From Dasania marina DSM 21967 (lineage in GTDB: Bacteria; Pseudomonadota; Gammaproteobacteria; Pseudomonadales; Dasaniaceae): a stretch of DNA of 64,000 nucleotides. The DNA lies in assembly GCF_000373485.1 (NCBI RefSeq), contig NZ_KB891575.1:1-64000 (forward strand), read 5' to 3'. A program made the position numbers and the translations under genes. The notes below the pieces were generated by a model. It worked only from the letters and a program-made list of their open reading frames with translations, ran no database searches and was not told where the DNA came from. Shown piece after piece: positions 51,753-61,529 of the stretch. Each line of letters opens with the position of its first letter. The first letter of the stretch is position 1.

Positions 51753-54008
51753 TCACTGCCAATAATAAGAACCGCTGATACCTACCCAGCGGGGTGGAGC
51801 AACACCTCTTAGAATAGTGCCGCTAACAAAGGTTTCATCAAAGCGATACTGTTCAATCTCTTCATCGGTGAAATTGTTGACAAATAGCGCCATCGACCAC
51901 GAGCCATCACCACTGCTATAACCCGCTCTCAGATTACCCACTACGTAAGAGTCCATAACCTGGCCAGGATGGTTTATGGTTGAAAGATCTCTCTCGTCAA
52001 CATAATTTCCATCGATCTGCACAGACATTTCACCATCAAATGCTTGCCAAGCTTTACGCACCATGGCGTTCAATGTTAAATCGGGTGCCAGGCCCATATT
52101 TTGATCTTTCATTTCGCCTGATGGTAAAGGCACATCTTTAGCCGTAGCATCTAAAATCGAAGCACCTAGCAGCACATCCCAACCCTCTGCAGGGTTAGAA
52201 ATTAGCTCTATATCCATGCCGGTAACTACCGCATCGAGGTTAATCAGTACCGTGGCAATATTCTCAAAAGTGAAAGCTTGGTAGTCTTTATAATCATAAT
52301 AAAACACACTAGTATTTAAACGTGTAGTTTCAGATAAGGTATATTTAACACCCACTTCATAATTAGTCAGAACTTCCGGATCATAGGAAAACTGATCTGC
52401 CGATAAGGTTGCAAAAGATGAGGCCGAGTAGCCACCGGCTTTATTACCACGGCTAATGGTACCGTACATCAACACATCGTCTGTAGGCCGCCAATCGAGC
52501 TGTAGCTTATAGGAATAGTCATCGTCTTCAAGTGTGGCTAAGTCGCCCACCGAGTTTTTATCAAAACCTGTTGCCTGCACCGAATCGGGGCCAAAAAAGA
52601 AATCACAACCTAAGAAAAAATAGGCTGATGGATCGTCTGTACAGCTAGTATTAAACTCAATTTCTTTTTTATCATGGGTCCAGCGTAGGCCAACCGTAGC
52701 GGTTAAGGTATCGCTAAGCACACGCTCTACTTGCCCAAATGCCGCATAAGACTCTGTCTCTAATGCAAAGGTGTTATCGGTTGAATAGCCGTAGACATAG
52801 GGAGCGTCAAAGCCCGTGCGGTACTCACCATCAATTTTCAAATAATACAGCCCAGCGGTCCATTCCAACTTATCGCTATCACCTTGAATTTGAAACTCTT
52901 GAGAGAACTGCTCAGTATCTTGATCTTGGCGAAAGTGCCCTGCAGTGAACGTGGTACTGTCAGAGTCTTCTAAGTAATCTTTATTGATATCTTGGTAATC
53001 CGTAATAGACGTAAACGAAACATCATCAAAATACTTAATAACTTTAAGGCTTATACCGTCATGCGTTCTATCCAAGCCTGCATCGGCATTGGTGGCAACT
53101 TTATAGGGGTCATTCGACATGGAGGTTTCTAAGCAATTTTTCCCCGCCGCTGGTGTTGTACCATAGTTCGCACCACAGAAAGCTTGGTAGTCTGCCAATA
53201 AAGGTTCAGCTATAACTTCGCCATTGGCGTTGGTCAACGCTGTTTCGCTATCGTAAACACCACCCGACACATCATCTATTACCAGGTGACGTAAATTTAA
53301 CCCCACCGATAAATTGTCACCACTGTAATCAAATTGCAATCTCATATTGGTACTCGCTGATTCTGCACCATCATCAGCGGATCCATTATTTTTCATATAG
53401 GGGTCGTGATGGTTAGTTGCCACAGCCAACCTAGCCGCCAAATTATCTGTTAGCGGGCCACTAATAGCCCCTTCGAATTTCACTTGCTTATTATCCGCTA
53501 ATGTAAGGTCCGTATAAGCTTCAAACTGCTCTGTGGGTTTTTTACTAATAATATGTATTAAGCCGCCCGTTGCGTTGCGTCCAAAAATAGTGCCCTGTGG
53601 GCCACGCAGCACCTCAACACGCTCAACATCAAACATCTGCGCACCTACGGCGGCCATGTTACTCACATACACGTCATCCACGTAGACGGCGTTGGGCGCC
53701 TCATGGTGATCACCAAAATCATTTTGGCTTACCCCGCGCAGCGAAAAAATACTGACTGGCGAAGCCGCACCCAATTCCATCACAACGAGGCCAGGGGTCA
53801 TATTTTGAAGATCTGCACTATTGGTTAGGCCTAGCTCCTTTAACTGATCACCGGTGAACGCCGTCACCGACATACCTACATCCTGTAAGGTTTGATCCCT
53901 TTTTTGTGAAGATACAACTACCTCTTCCAATAGCGATGCCTGCACCACTCCTGAAATTAGTAGAGGAAAAGACAAGCCATAAAGGCTTTTGCGCATTGTT
54001 CTATTCAT
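51753..54008 (-). CDS. TonB-dependent outer-membrane receptor (second)
   Basis: 751 residues from ATG 54008 (AAGGGTGA upstream); the frame is open to 54086 but that extension lacks a ribosome-binding site and is not signal-like. Signal peptide (KSLYGLSFPLLISGVVQAS), TonB-box-like EEVVVSSQKR, plug with LQNMTPGLVVMELGAASPVS, RGPQGTIFGRNATGGLIHIISKKP, and barrel ending in Tyr-Trp-Gln (GISGSYYWQ). The barrel-terminal aromatic is one residue before the end, slightly unusual. Type resembles marine sphingomonad/Spongiibacter-like receptors with plug motif GRNATGG. Ligand unknown; stands between the flavin monooxygenase and the rubredoxin/Rieske pair. Confidence 0.87.
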   Translation of the reverse strand: MNRTMRKSLYGLSFPLLISGVVQASLLEEVVVSSQKRDQTLQDVGMSVTAFTGDQLKELGLTNSADLQNMTPGLVVMELGAASPVSIFSLRGVSQNDFGDHHEAPNAVYVDDVYVSNMAAVGAQMFDVERVEVLRGPQGTIFGRNATGGLIHIISKKPTEQFEAYTDLTLADNKQVKFEGAISGPLTDNLAARLAVATNHHDPYMKNNGSADDGAESASTNMRLQFDYSGDNLSVGLNLRHLVIDDVSGGVYDSETALTNANGEVIAEPLLADYQAFCGANYGTTPAAGKNCLETSMSNDPYKVATNADAGLDRTHDGISLKVIKYFDDVSFTSITDYQDINKDYLEDSDSTTFTAGHFRQDQDTEQFSQEFQIQGDSDKLEWTAGLYYLKIDGEYRTGFDAPYVYGYSTDNTFALETESYAAFGQVERVLSDTLTATVGLRWTHDKKEIEFNTSCTDDPSAYFFLGCDFFFGPDSVQATGFDKNSVGDLATLEDDDYSYKLQLDWRPTDDVLMYGTISRGNKAGGYSASSFATLSADQFSYDPEVLTNYEVGVKYTLSETTRLNTSVFYYDYKDYQAFTFENIATVLINLDAVVTGMDIELISNPAEGWDVLLGASILDATAKDVPLPSGEMKDQNMGLAPDLTLNAMVRKAWQAFDGEMSVQIDGNYVDERDLSTINHPGQVMDSYVVGNLRAGYSSGDGSWSMALFVNNFTDEEIEQYRFDETFVSGTILRGVAPPRWVGISGSYYWQ

Positions 54009-54569
54009 GAATATCACCCTTCTTATTTTAATTATCAATAAAACTATTCGAAGACAAAAACTAACAGCAGTAAAAATAACATGCATTAATGCGCAAGAAA
54101 TGATCTCTACAGGGACTATTGCTGGTTAAGAGTAATAATGAGACAGTAAATTTTCTGTCCCCACCCACCTATGTGGGTATTTAAGGGCTGGTGAAAAACA
54201 GCCCTCTTTTTTATCTACCTAAAATAAAAACAAAAACTAACTCGTCAATCCTAATTAGTTAGAACTAAAAATAACAAGTATGATTATTTAAAATATAAGA
54301 AATAATAAGAATGACGCGGGTAGTACCCTATAAATTAGGCGACAGTGAAAAATCAGTAACAAAAAATAGCTATATCAATCGCTAATAACAGCTGCCGCCA
54401 ATAAAAACCTATTTTAAGCGGCTGTCGATATGCGCTCATAGCGAAACGCTAGTAGAAAACCGACTACAGTACCTGTCGTCACAATCAAGTTATCGCTATT
54501 TTTATTATAAAGTTGATTCACTGTCACTTATTATTCGCACCGAATATTGATCCCATGTCAGAATCTAAG
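54009..54569. other. Intergenic region with an orphan rightward terminator
   Basis: 561 bases with no protein gene supported. Contains CCCAC-CTAT-GTGGG (54171-54178 region) and then the terminator at 54184-54212, which points right although no rightward gene ends here. The rest is A+T-rich promoter-like sequence of the receptor gene. Confidence 0.5.
54184..54212 (+). terminator. Orphan rho-independent terminator
   Basis: AGGGCTG (54184-54190), 8-base loop, CAGCCCT (54199-54205), then CTTTTTT. It has no upstream gene on the plus strand, since the receptor gene runs away from it. It may end a small RNA made from the 54.0-54.2 kb region. Confidence 0.6.
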
Positions 54570-55949
54570 CTATGCCAAAATATCTGGCAGCTGTTTTTGC
54601 AAACGCTGCCTACTCTTAATAGCTTCGCCGGTTAAAGCAAAGCCTAACAACTTACCCTGAGAATTACGAAACTCAGCCGTCGTCCCCTTGTCATTTTGCA
54701 CAATCATCCATGAGCCTTCTGCATCTCTAGGAGCGGGGCTTAATACCACAGGGCAGGCGGGGGTTTTAACAACCACGGGCATAGCGGGATAACTTACCAA
54801 GCTGTACGTGCCCGCCAAGGTTTTGGCCAAAGCCTTAGCTGCCGCATTAAGAGGCGCTATATAAACCAAATGATGGCCGTCGACTTCTGCACAGTCACCC
54901 AGAGCATATACATTCGCCGCTGAGGTTTGCAGGCTGCGGTCGGTGACTATGCCTCGGTTTATCGCTAGGCCAGCCTCTGCTGCCAGCGTAGTACGAGGCC
55001 TAACACCTACCGCTGACACTACTAAATCGGCATAGGTTTTACCGCCATTTTGAAACCTTACTTCAACACCGCTACTGCCACTGTCACAACGATTAACTTC
55101 CGTCACTAGATTACCAAAATGAAATACAGCGCCTAAAGACTCCAAAGCCCGCTGCACTGATTTACCCGCCGGGGCTGGCAATAGTGTCGGCAGGCAATAC
55201 GCCATAGGGTCGACCACTTCAACATCAAAGCCGCCGTTAAGTAAATCATTAGCAAACTCGCAGCCTATTAAGCCTGCCCCTAGTAAGCAGATTTTCTTCG
55301 CGCCGGTTCGTTTTATCGCTTTGCGGAAGTTATCAAAATCCAATAGATCATTAACCGAATAGACATGATCTAAGCCACTCCCTTGTATAGGCGGCATGAT
55401 GGTTTCTGCGCCTAGCGCTAGCACCAGTTTGCCATAACGTAGCTGTACCTTTGCTTCACTTAAATGCAATAGTTTATTCTCGGTATCAATACGATTAACC
55501 TGTGTATTGGTCCAGACACTGGCACGCAACTCTCTAGCCATAGTCCCAGCATCTGCCTGCACCAAGTCTTCAGCCTCAGTATTACGGGTATATCCTGTCG
55601 AGAGCATAGGTTTAGCATAAGCTCGACCATCATCAGCGGTAATAATGATAAGAGGTGTTTTATTATCTTGCTTACGAAACTCCTTTGCCAGGCCATACCC
55701 AGCCATGCCGGTACCCAGAATAACAACGGGCTCTATAGCCTGCTCAGTATGATCAACAGCCAAGTGAGTAACAGCAGTGTCAGCACTAAGGGTGATTAAC
55801 TCAAAGTCGTCTTTACCAACACCACAATCTACACATTGCCAATCATCAGCAATGTCTTCAAACCTTGTGCCAGGGGCAACACCAGAATCAGGGTCGCCAA
55901 CGCTTTCATCATAAATCCAACCACAAACAATACACACCCACTGCTGCAC
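54570..55949 (-). CDS. Rubredoxin fused to an FAD-dependent rubredoxin reductase
   Basis: 459 residues. Residues 1-52 are a rubredoxin with iron ligands Cys6, Cys9, Cys39, Cys42 (CIVCG, CVDCG). A linker leads to a pyridine-nucleotide disulfide-type reductase with FAD motif [19 protein letters not shown] motif [16 protein letters not shown] and a C-terminal YALGDCAEV. The two are usually separate proteins (AlkG/AlkT type); here they are one chain giving NAD(P)H to rubredoxin electron flow. The Rieske 3 gene ends 68 bases upstream, so it is probably the electron donor for that oxygenase. A rubredoxin feeding a Rieske centre would be unusual (inference). Confidence 0.87.
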   Translation of the reverse strand: MQQWVCIVCGWIYDESVGDPDSGVAPGTRFEDIADDWQCVDCGVGKDDFELITLSADTAVTHLAVDHTEQAIEPVVILGTGMAGYGLAKEFRKQDNKTPLIIITADDGRAYAKPMLSTGYTRNTEAEDLVQADAGTMARELRASVWTNTQVNRIDTENKLLHLSEAKVQLRYGKLVLALGAETIMPPIQGSGLDHVYSVNDLLDFDNFRKAIKRTGAKKICLLGAGLIGCEFANDLLNGGFDVEVVDPMAYCLPTLLPAPAGKSVQRALESLGAVFHFGNLVTEVNRCDSGSSGVEVRFQNGGKTYADLVVSAVGVRPRTTLAAEAGLAINRGIVTDRSLQTSAANVYALGDCAEVDGHHLVYIAPLNAAAKALAKTLAGTYSLVSYPAMPVVVKTPACPVVLSPAPRDAEGSWMIVQNDKGTTAEFRNSQGKLLGFALTGEAIKSRQRLQKQLPDILA

Positions 55950-56017
55950 AACCTTACCTCTATATAAATTTTAATAACTAATATCTGTGCCGTGCTAACA
56001 CTGGCAAACCTAGCTTA

Positions 56018-57103
56018 TTACTGCCTAGCAATAACCTTGTTTTCTAAACCCATTGCACGCCAACGGCGGCGTAAATGCGCTGACCAACGGTCGGCGGGGA
56101 TATGGCATTCAGCACTCATGTCTAATGGCACTAGCTGTGGGTATTGGCCCTCTACTATGGCTCTATCTTCATCATTGGTAGCGTGCTGATACTCCAATAT
56201 ATCGCCCAAGAATTTATCGTCTAATTTATAGGTGCGGCCTTTCACCATAAACACCCGAGTTTGCGTAGCCGACATGGGTGAAACAACATCCATCACATGC
56301 TCTTCATCGCCTCCCGGAGGGTATATCTCCAACATTGAGGTAAAGGGGAAGGTGAAGTTATAAATAAACTGGCAAGGTACGGCCTCCTCTAAGGGGTCGT
56401 TAAAGTCTGCCCTAGCTCTTGCTGGCATGGTGACTTCACGGCGAAAGCCTACATCGGTATCAACAACCTCGTAATCCGGCACTAGGGAATAACGTCTATC
56501 ACCAAAAGACGCGTCATGCACAGTATGGATGTGAGCTAAATCATTAAAGTTTTCAGCATGTCGAAATGTCGAGCAATTCCATACCGCAGACTCTAGGTGA
56601 AACATTTTAAACGTTTCACCATCAGCCTCATCAAAGCGCTTGTGTACAGGTAACGCTTGGCGTGGTGTATTATTCAAACACACCCATATCAAGCCGTATT
56701 TTTCAGCAGCCATATATGTTGTTAGGCGTATGCGCGCTGATATTTTATAGTCCTCGCCATGAGCGGGCACTTTCGTGCACTTGCCAGTGCCATCGAATTG
56801 AAAGGCGTGGTATGGGCAGGTTAAATGGCCATCACTTATCCAGCCATCACTGAGCGATGCGCCACGGTGCGGGCAATTATTATCTGATGTAGTCACGCCG
56901 CTAGCAGTGCGGAACAGCACTAACTTTTTATCTAATAAGGTAACCGCTAGGGGCTTATCCGTTAACTCTTGGCTTAATGCAACGGGGTGCCAAAAACTGG
57001 CTAGTAACTGCCAGTCATTTTCAGAATACGTACTATTGATAGGCATAGCAGGTGCTTGGTTAATACTGACTTCTTTTGATTGATCTAGGCTTGTAGTGTT
57101 CAC
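56018..57103 (-). CDS. Rieske non-heme iron oxygenase (third; vanillate-demethylase-like)
   Basis: About 361 residues from GTG 57103 (GGAG seven bases upstream); the frame is open to 57196, but the extra 31 residues are not conserved in type. Rieske ligands Cys77/His79 (CPHRGA) and Cys96/His99 (CPYHAF). Mononuclear site ENFNDLAHIHTVH: Asp188, His191, His196. Unlike the other two Rieske proteins here it has the ordinary bridging Asp, and resembles VanA-like O-demethylases and related single-component oxygenases. Followed by its likely reductase. Divergent from the LuxR gene. Confidence 0.85.
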   Translation of the reverse strand: MNTTSLDQSKEVSINQAPAMPINSTYSENDWQLLASFWHPVALSQELTDKPLAVTLLDKKLVLFRTASGVTTSDNNCPHRGASLSDGWISDGHLTCPYHAFQFDGTGKCTKVPAHGEDYKISARIRLTTYMAAEKYGLIWVCLNNTPRQALPVHKRFDEADGETFKMFHLESAVWNCSTFRHAENFNDLAHIHTVHDASFGDRRYSLVPDYEVVDTDVGFRREVTMPARARADFNDPLEEAVPCQFIYNFTFPFTSMLEIYPPGGDEEHVMDVVSPMSATQTRVFMVKGRTYKLDDKFLGDILEYQHATNDEDRAIVEGQYPQLVPLDMSAECHIPADRWSAHLRRRWRAMGLENKVIARQ

Positions 57104-57304
57104 TACTCTACTCCAATAATATTTTTCACATGTAATGCTTGGCAAAATACAGACAACACCATTATCTTGGCTACAATGGCAATTAACAATGGTCACTATC
57201 GTGACTATCTCCTAGGCTGACAGCACCACAAATATCATTCAGCCTGCTAATAAACCTTTGATATAAAAAAATAAATTAGGCTACACTAGATGATATAAAT
57301 CAAT
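57104..57304. promoter_or_regulatory. Divergent promoter region of Rieske 3 and LuxR regulator
   Basis: 201 bases. GTCAC-TATC-GTGAC (57192-57205) is a small dyad upstream of the Rieske start. AGTCAC-N13-GTGACT (58415-58439), upstream of the isomerase-like gene on the far side of the LuxR gene, shares its half-site. They are candidate LuxR binding sites (inference). Confidence 0.45.
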
Positions 57305-58348
57305 GTGAGCATTAGTTTGAAAAAAGCAGATAACAATATGTATGAGCCGCTAGGTGAACTCGCACGCCTTATAGGAAGCCCAGCGTTTTATACCGCTATG
57401 ATGAATATAGCTACTTCTATCGTTGAGTCAGAAATGAATATCATCATGCTGTACTCACATCGCTCAGCTCCTATTTATATCAATTGCGAAACGGTGCCTG
57501 AGCCTGTAGTCGAAATGTATAACTCCGGCTATTATCGCTTTGACCCGTTTTACCACTACTGGCGTGAGCGAGGCATACCGGCGGTACTCAGCGCCAGAGA
57601 AGCCAGCCCTAGCAAAGAATTAACCCGCAATCATTTTTTAACTTTTTTACCTAGCGCGGGCATTAATGATGAGATAGGTATTTTACTCCCCACCATAGGA
57701 AATTCAGCGGTAGGCTTATTTTTAGAGCGCCATAACAGCTTTACGGAAGCTGAAAAAGAAAAAATTCGGGAGATATTCCCTCTATTTTTAGGCTTACATA
57801 TGGCTCATCAAAAACTATCGTTATCAGCTGATACCGAGCAACATAAGCAAACCCATCATTTCCACATGGCTAATCACGCCTATAAAATATACGACCAAAG
57901 TGGCGTAGCCTTATTTGAAAATGAGGACTGGCACAATAAAAAAGCCGAATCTAATCAGCTAGATGAAAACGCAAAGCTACTGCTAAGCCAAGAAAAGCAG
58001 CAATCCTTAACCATGCCCGCCGGTGAACTGTATATAGACAAGCTAGCCGATGACTTCCCTTTTGCCCCTGGTGGCTGGATATGCTCACTGCACCACGAAG
58101 AAAAAGCCCTCCCCCCCATCAGCTTTAATGAAGCTATGAACGATTTCCTCAGCGGCCTGTTAACCCCCAGAGAAAGGCAAATTATTGAGCTCATACTTGC
58201 AGGATACCCCTCATCAAAAATAGCGGAAAAGCTAGCCATTAGCATAGGCAATGTTAAAAATCACCGGAAACGAATTTACGTAAAAATGGATATCACCACT
58301 GAACGTGAGATTTTTTTACAATTTCTAGAGCATTTATCTACCACTTAG
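57305..58348 (+). CDS. LuxR-type transcriptional regulator
   Basis: 347 residues from GTG 57305; TTG 57317 or ATG 57338 are also possible, and none has a clear ribosome-binding site. N-terminal ~230 residues are a sensor domain without autoinducer-domain hallmarks that I can confirm. The C-terminal HTH (LTPRERQIIELILAGYPSSKIAEKLAISIGNVKNHRKRIY, split here as a ~40-residue block at ~282-322) is a normal GerE/LuxR domain with the LTPRE start. Flanked by Rieske 3 (divergent) and the isomerase-like gene (downstream), both candidates for its control. Confidence 0.82.
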   Translation: MSISLKKADNNMYEPLGELARLIGSPAFYTAMMNIATSIVESEMNIIMLYSHRSAPIYINCETVPEPVVEMYNSGYYRFDPFYHYWRERGIPAVLSAREASPSKELTRNHFLTFLPSAGINDEIGILLPTIGNSAVGLFLERHNSFTEAEKEKIREIFPLFLGLHMAHQKLSLSADTEQHKQTHHFHMANHAYKIYDQSGVALFENEDWHNKKAESNQLDENAKLLLSQEKQQSLTMPAGELYIDKLADDFPFAPGGWICSLHHEEKALPPISFNEAMNDFLSGLLTPRERQIIELILAGYPSSKIAEKLAISIGNVKNHRKRIYVKMDITTEREIFLQFLEHLSTT

Positions 58349-58473
58349 CTATGCAAGAAGCGTTATCACCTAATAATAAAACACCCCTGTTTTTTTCCCT
58401 CTCAGCATAGCTACAGTCACGAGTGGGACTATTGTGACTCACTGTTTAAACTGTAAAAATTTACTTTTAAGTA

Positions 58474-59337
58474 ATGAGCGGGATCATCATGCAAAAACTA
58501 GAAGTTTTCCAATCCTTATGGGCCATGGAGCAGCGCCATCCAGAAAAACCCGAGCGTAGCCTAGAAGAAAGCTTTGCCATGATTGCTGAAGCAGGCTATC
58601 ACGGAGTATGCCTAGACTTAGACGCTGAAGGCATAGACGATGCCCTACAGTCAAAACCCTTGTTTGATAAATACAACTTAAAAGCCATGGCCAATGGCTT
58701 CCCTTCAAAAATGAAAGACATGAAAACGATAATAGCGACAGCCAAAGAATTTAACTGTGTTACGCTAAATATCATTAGTGGGGTTATGCCGGTAAGCGTT
58801 GCCGGCGCTATACCTGTTATTTATCGCTGGATGGAAGAGGCCGAACAAGCCGGCATGCCACTCACCTTTGAAACCCATCGCGAAGGCATACTCAACGACC
58901 TCTATTACACCCTTGAAGTAATAGACGCCATTCCTGAGCTACGTATTTGCGCCGACCTTTCACACTTTGTACTAGACCGTGAGTTTGTTGCGCCTATTAG
59001 CAGTAGAGATCAAGGCTATATCAATCGCGTGATGGATAGAGCCGATAGCTTTCAGGGCCGAATAGCCAGCCGTGAGCAAATTCAAGTGCAAATTGATTTC
59101 CCCCAGCACCAACAATGGGTAGAGATCTTTAAAGGCTGGTGGAAAGATGGCATGCGGGAATGGCGTAAGCGTAACCCTAATGACGCCACCTTAATCTTCC
59201 TCTGCGAGTTAGGGCCACCACCTTATGCGATTACTGATGCCAATCAACTGGAGCTGTCAGACCGCTGGCAAGAGGCTTTAACGATTAAGTCTTGGGCAGA
59301 AGATATTTGGCAAGAGCTAGAGCAAGAAGACGCCTAA
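58474..59337 (+). CDS. Xylose isomerase-like TIM-barrel protein
   Basis: 287 residues (ATG 58474), or 282 from ATG 58489, which has a better GGGA spacing. TIM-barrel fold of the AP-endonuclease-2 group: YHGVCLDLDAEG, LTFETHREGILND (metal Glu), RICADLSHFVLDREF (metal Asp and His) and LFLCELGPPPY (metal Glu). Such proteins are sugar isomerases, epimerases or inositol-type dehydratases. The substrate is not evident; association with a Rieske oxygenase suggests processing of a ring or sugar-like product. Confidence 0.75.
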   Translation: MSGIIMQKLEVFQSLWAMEQRHPEKPERSLEESFAMIAEAGYHGVCLDLDAEGIDDALQSKPLFDKYNLKAMANGFPSKMKDMKTIIATAKEFNCVTLNIISGVMPVSVAGAIPVIYRWMEEAEQAGMPLTFETHREGILNDLYYTLEVIDAIPELRICADLSHFVLDREFVAPISSRDQGYINRVMDRADSFQGRIASREQIQVQIDFPQHQQWVEIFKGWWKDGMREWRKRNPNDATLIFLCELGPPPYAITDANQLELSDRWQEALTIKSWAEDIWQELEQEDA

Positions 59338-59341
59338 TAGA

Positions 59342-59392
59342 GTTATTTCACTACTCGCTCATTGCTCTGTAATAAGCGAGTAGTGAAATAAC
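59342..59392. repeat. Perfect 18-base inverted repeat after the isomerase-like gene
   Basis: GTTATTTCACTACTCGCT, 15-base loop, AGCGAGTAGTGAAATAAC. It forms a very stable hairpin four bases after the stop. It has no T-run, so it may act as a 3'-end protector or a rho-independent-like stop, and also faces the acs terminator. Confidence 0.85.
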
Positions 59393-59406
59393 CATTCTTT
59401 GAATAT

Positions 59407-59433
59407 AAAAAAACTCCCCACAACGTGAGGAGT
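59407..59433 (-). terminator. Terminator of the acs operon
   Basis: On the minus strand ACTCCTCAC GTT GTGGGGAGT with seven T following. Just beyond the acs stop. Confidence 0.88.
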
Positions 59434-59488
59434 AAAGATAACATCTTCATGCTATCGGGTGATAGACTGTAAATATGCTGCTACCTGC

Positions 59489-61453
59489 CTAACAACTTAT
59501 TTTGTTATTAACCAACATTGCCACTACATCAGGGTCAGCTAAGGTAGATATATCACCTAATTGATGACCTTCATCAGCTGCAATTTTTCGTAATATTCTC
59601 CGCATTATTTTACCTGAGCGTGTTTTAGGTAGGCTTGGCGCCCATTGGATAACGTCGGAGGCAGCAATAGGCCCTATTTCTTTACGCACCCAATTAATGA
59701 GTTCACGCCTTAACTCTTCACCGCCTTGCTCACCTTTAATTAAAGTCACGTAGACATATATACCCTGTCCTTTAATATCGTGCGGACACCCTACCACAGC
59801 AGCCTCGGCCACACATGGATGCAGTACTAATGCACTTTCAATTTCTGCAGTGCCCATACGATGGCCACTGACATTTAACACATCATCAACACGGCCAGAA
59901 ATCCAATAATAACCATCACTATCACGACGCACCCCATCACCACTAAAATACATATTTTCAAATGTCGAAAAGTAGGTATCAATAAAACGCTGATGATCCT
60001 TATAAATAGTACGCATCTGCCCCGGCCAACTATTAAGTAACACTAAGTTACCTTCACACTCACCTTCTAGTATGTTGCCATCGCCATCAACCACCGCAGG
60101 CAAAACGCCAAAAAATGGCTGTGTGGCAGAACCCGGCTTAAGTGCTGTCGCCCCAGGCAAAGGTGTTAACATGGCGCCTCCCGTTTCGGTTTGCCACCAA
60201 GTATCAACAATTGGGCAGCGGCCCCGGCCGAAGCTTTGGTGAAACCAGCGCCAAGCCTCTGGGTTTATAGGCTCGCCAACAGTGCCTAATAATCGCAAGC
60301 TGGATAGATCTGCGGATTGCGTCGCCGCATCACCTTCGGCCATTAACGCTCTAATGGCTGTTGGTGCTATATATAAAGTACTCACCTGATGCTGATCTAT
60401 TATCTGGGCTACCCTTCTTACATCTGGATAATTAGGCACACCTTCGTACATCAGCGTTGTTGCACCATTAGCCAACGGACCATAAACAATATAACTATGG
60501 CCAGTAATCCAGCCTATGTCCGCAGCACACCAATAGACATCACCCTTTTTATAATCAAAAACATACTCATGGGTTAGCGAGGCATAGACGAGATAGCCTC
60601 CAGAAGTATGCACCACACCTTTAGGCTTACCCGTAGACCCAGAGGTATAAAGAATAAATAAGGGATCTTCAGCCGCCATGGCTTGTGCAGCACAACTATT
60701 ACTCTGGCGACTCAGCAACGAGTGATAATCTTTATCTATAGTGTCATTCCATTCAATATTTCTACCGGTATTTTTAACCACTAGCACATGGTCTAGGGCA
60801 CCAGCGGGAAGTATAGCAACCGCCTTATCGACATTATTTTTTAAGCTTACTTCACGACCGACTCGATTACCCGCATCAGCGGTAATAATAATTTTTGAAC
60901 CACCATCAGTAACACGCCCAGCTAAGGCCTCGGGTGAAAAACCCGCAAAAACAACCGAATGTACAGCACCTATTCCGGCGCAAGCTAACATAGAAACCAC
61001 TGCCTCAGGTATCATAGGCATATAGATAGTGATCACGTCACCTTTAACAACACCCAGCTCTTTCAATCCATTGGCCAGTTTGCACACTTCGCCGTGTAAT
61101 TGTCGATAGCTAATCTCACGGTGTGGTTCATCCACGCTTTCCGGCTGCCACAATATGGCTGTGGCGTCCCCTCGTAACGCTAAGTGCCTATCCAGACAAT
61201 TAGCCGAAACATTGAGATCACCATCATCAAACCATTTAATGTGTAAGTCTTCTTTTTTAAAAGAAACATCTTTTACTTTACTAAAAGGCTTTATCCAATC
61301 TAGTCGCTGTCCAGCCTCACTCCAATAACCTTCACTATCATTAATAGAGCGCTCATACATTGCGCTATACTCATCATCATTAATTAAAGCATTATCTTTC
61401 CAGCTATCGGGAACCGGGTATAAATTTTTACCACTCATATTTAATACACTCAC
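59489..61453 (-). CDS. acs: Acetyl-CoA synthetase
   Basis: 654 residues, essentially the length of E. coli Acs. AMP-forming ligase: acetate + ATP + CoA = acetyl-CoA + AMP + PPi. P-loop-like [42 protein letters not shown] (Trp that limits the pocket to acetate), and [11 protein letters not shown] with the Lys regulated by acetylation in Acs. No premature stop. Last gene of a leftward unit with the MFS and amidohydrolase genes, where it would recover acetate released by the hydrolase (inference). Confidence 0.93.
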   Translation of the reverse strand: MSVLNMSGKNLYPVPDSWKDNALINDDEYSAMYERSINDSEGYWSEAGQRLDWIKPFSKVKDVSFKKEDLHIKWFDDGDLNVSANCLDRHLALRGDATAILWQPESVDEPHREISYRQLHGEVCKLANGLKELGVVKGDVITIYMPMIPEAVVSMLACAGIGAVHSVVFAGFSPEALAGRVTDGGSKIIITADAGNRVGREVSLKNNVDKAVAILPAGALDHVLVVKNTGRNIEWNDTIDKDYHSLLSRQSNSCAAQAMAAEDPLFILYTSGSTGKPKGVVHTSGGYLVYASLTHEYVFDYKKGDVYWCAADIGWITGHSYIVYGPLANGATTLMYEGVPNYPDVRRVAQIIDQHQVSTLYIAPTAIRALMAEGDAATQSADLSSLRLLGTVGEPINPEAWRWFHQSFGRGRCPIVDTWWQTETGGAMLTPLPGATALKPGSATQPFFGVLPAVVDGDGNILEGECEGNLVLLNSWPGQMRTIYKDHQRFIDTYFSTFENMYFSGDGVRRDSDGYYWISGRVDDVLNVSGHRMGTAEIESALVLHPCVAEAAVVGCPHDIKGQGIYVYVTLIKGEQGGEELRRELINWVRKEIGPIAASDVIQWAPSLPKTRSGKIMRRILRKIAADEGHQLGDISTLADPDVVAMLVNNKISC

Positions 61454-61529
61454 ACTGCCCTCACTATTATCAGTAAGGGATTATTTTTTATTGTAGAACT
61501 ACGTTACAAGCTAAAGTATTCTCGCTAGG

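Noticed and set aside
54009-54086. Longer start of TonB receptor 2
   Set aside because: The extra 26 residues precede the real signal peptide and have no ribosome-binding site, while ATG 54008 does.
57104-57196. Longer start of Rieske 3
   Set aside because: GTG 57103 has GGAG at the correct spacing; the upstream ATG does not, and would cover the regulatory dyad.
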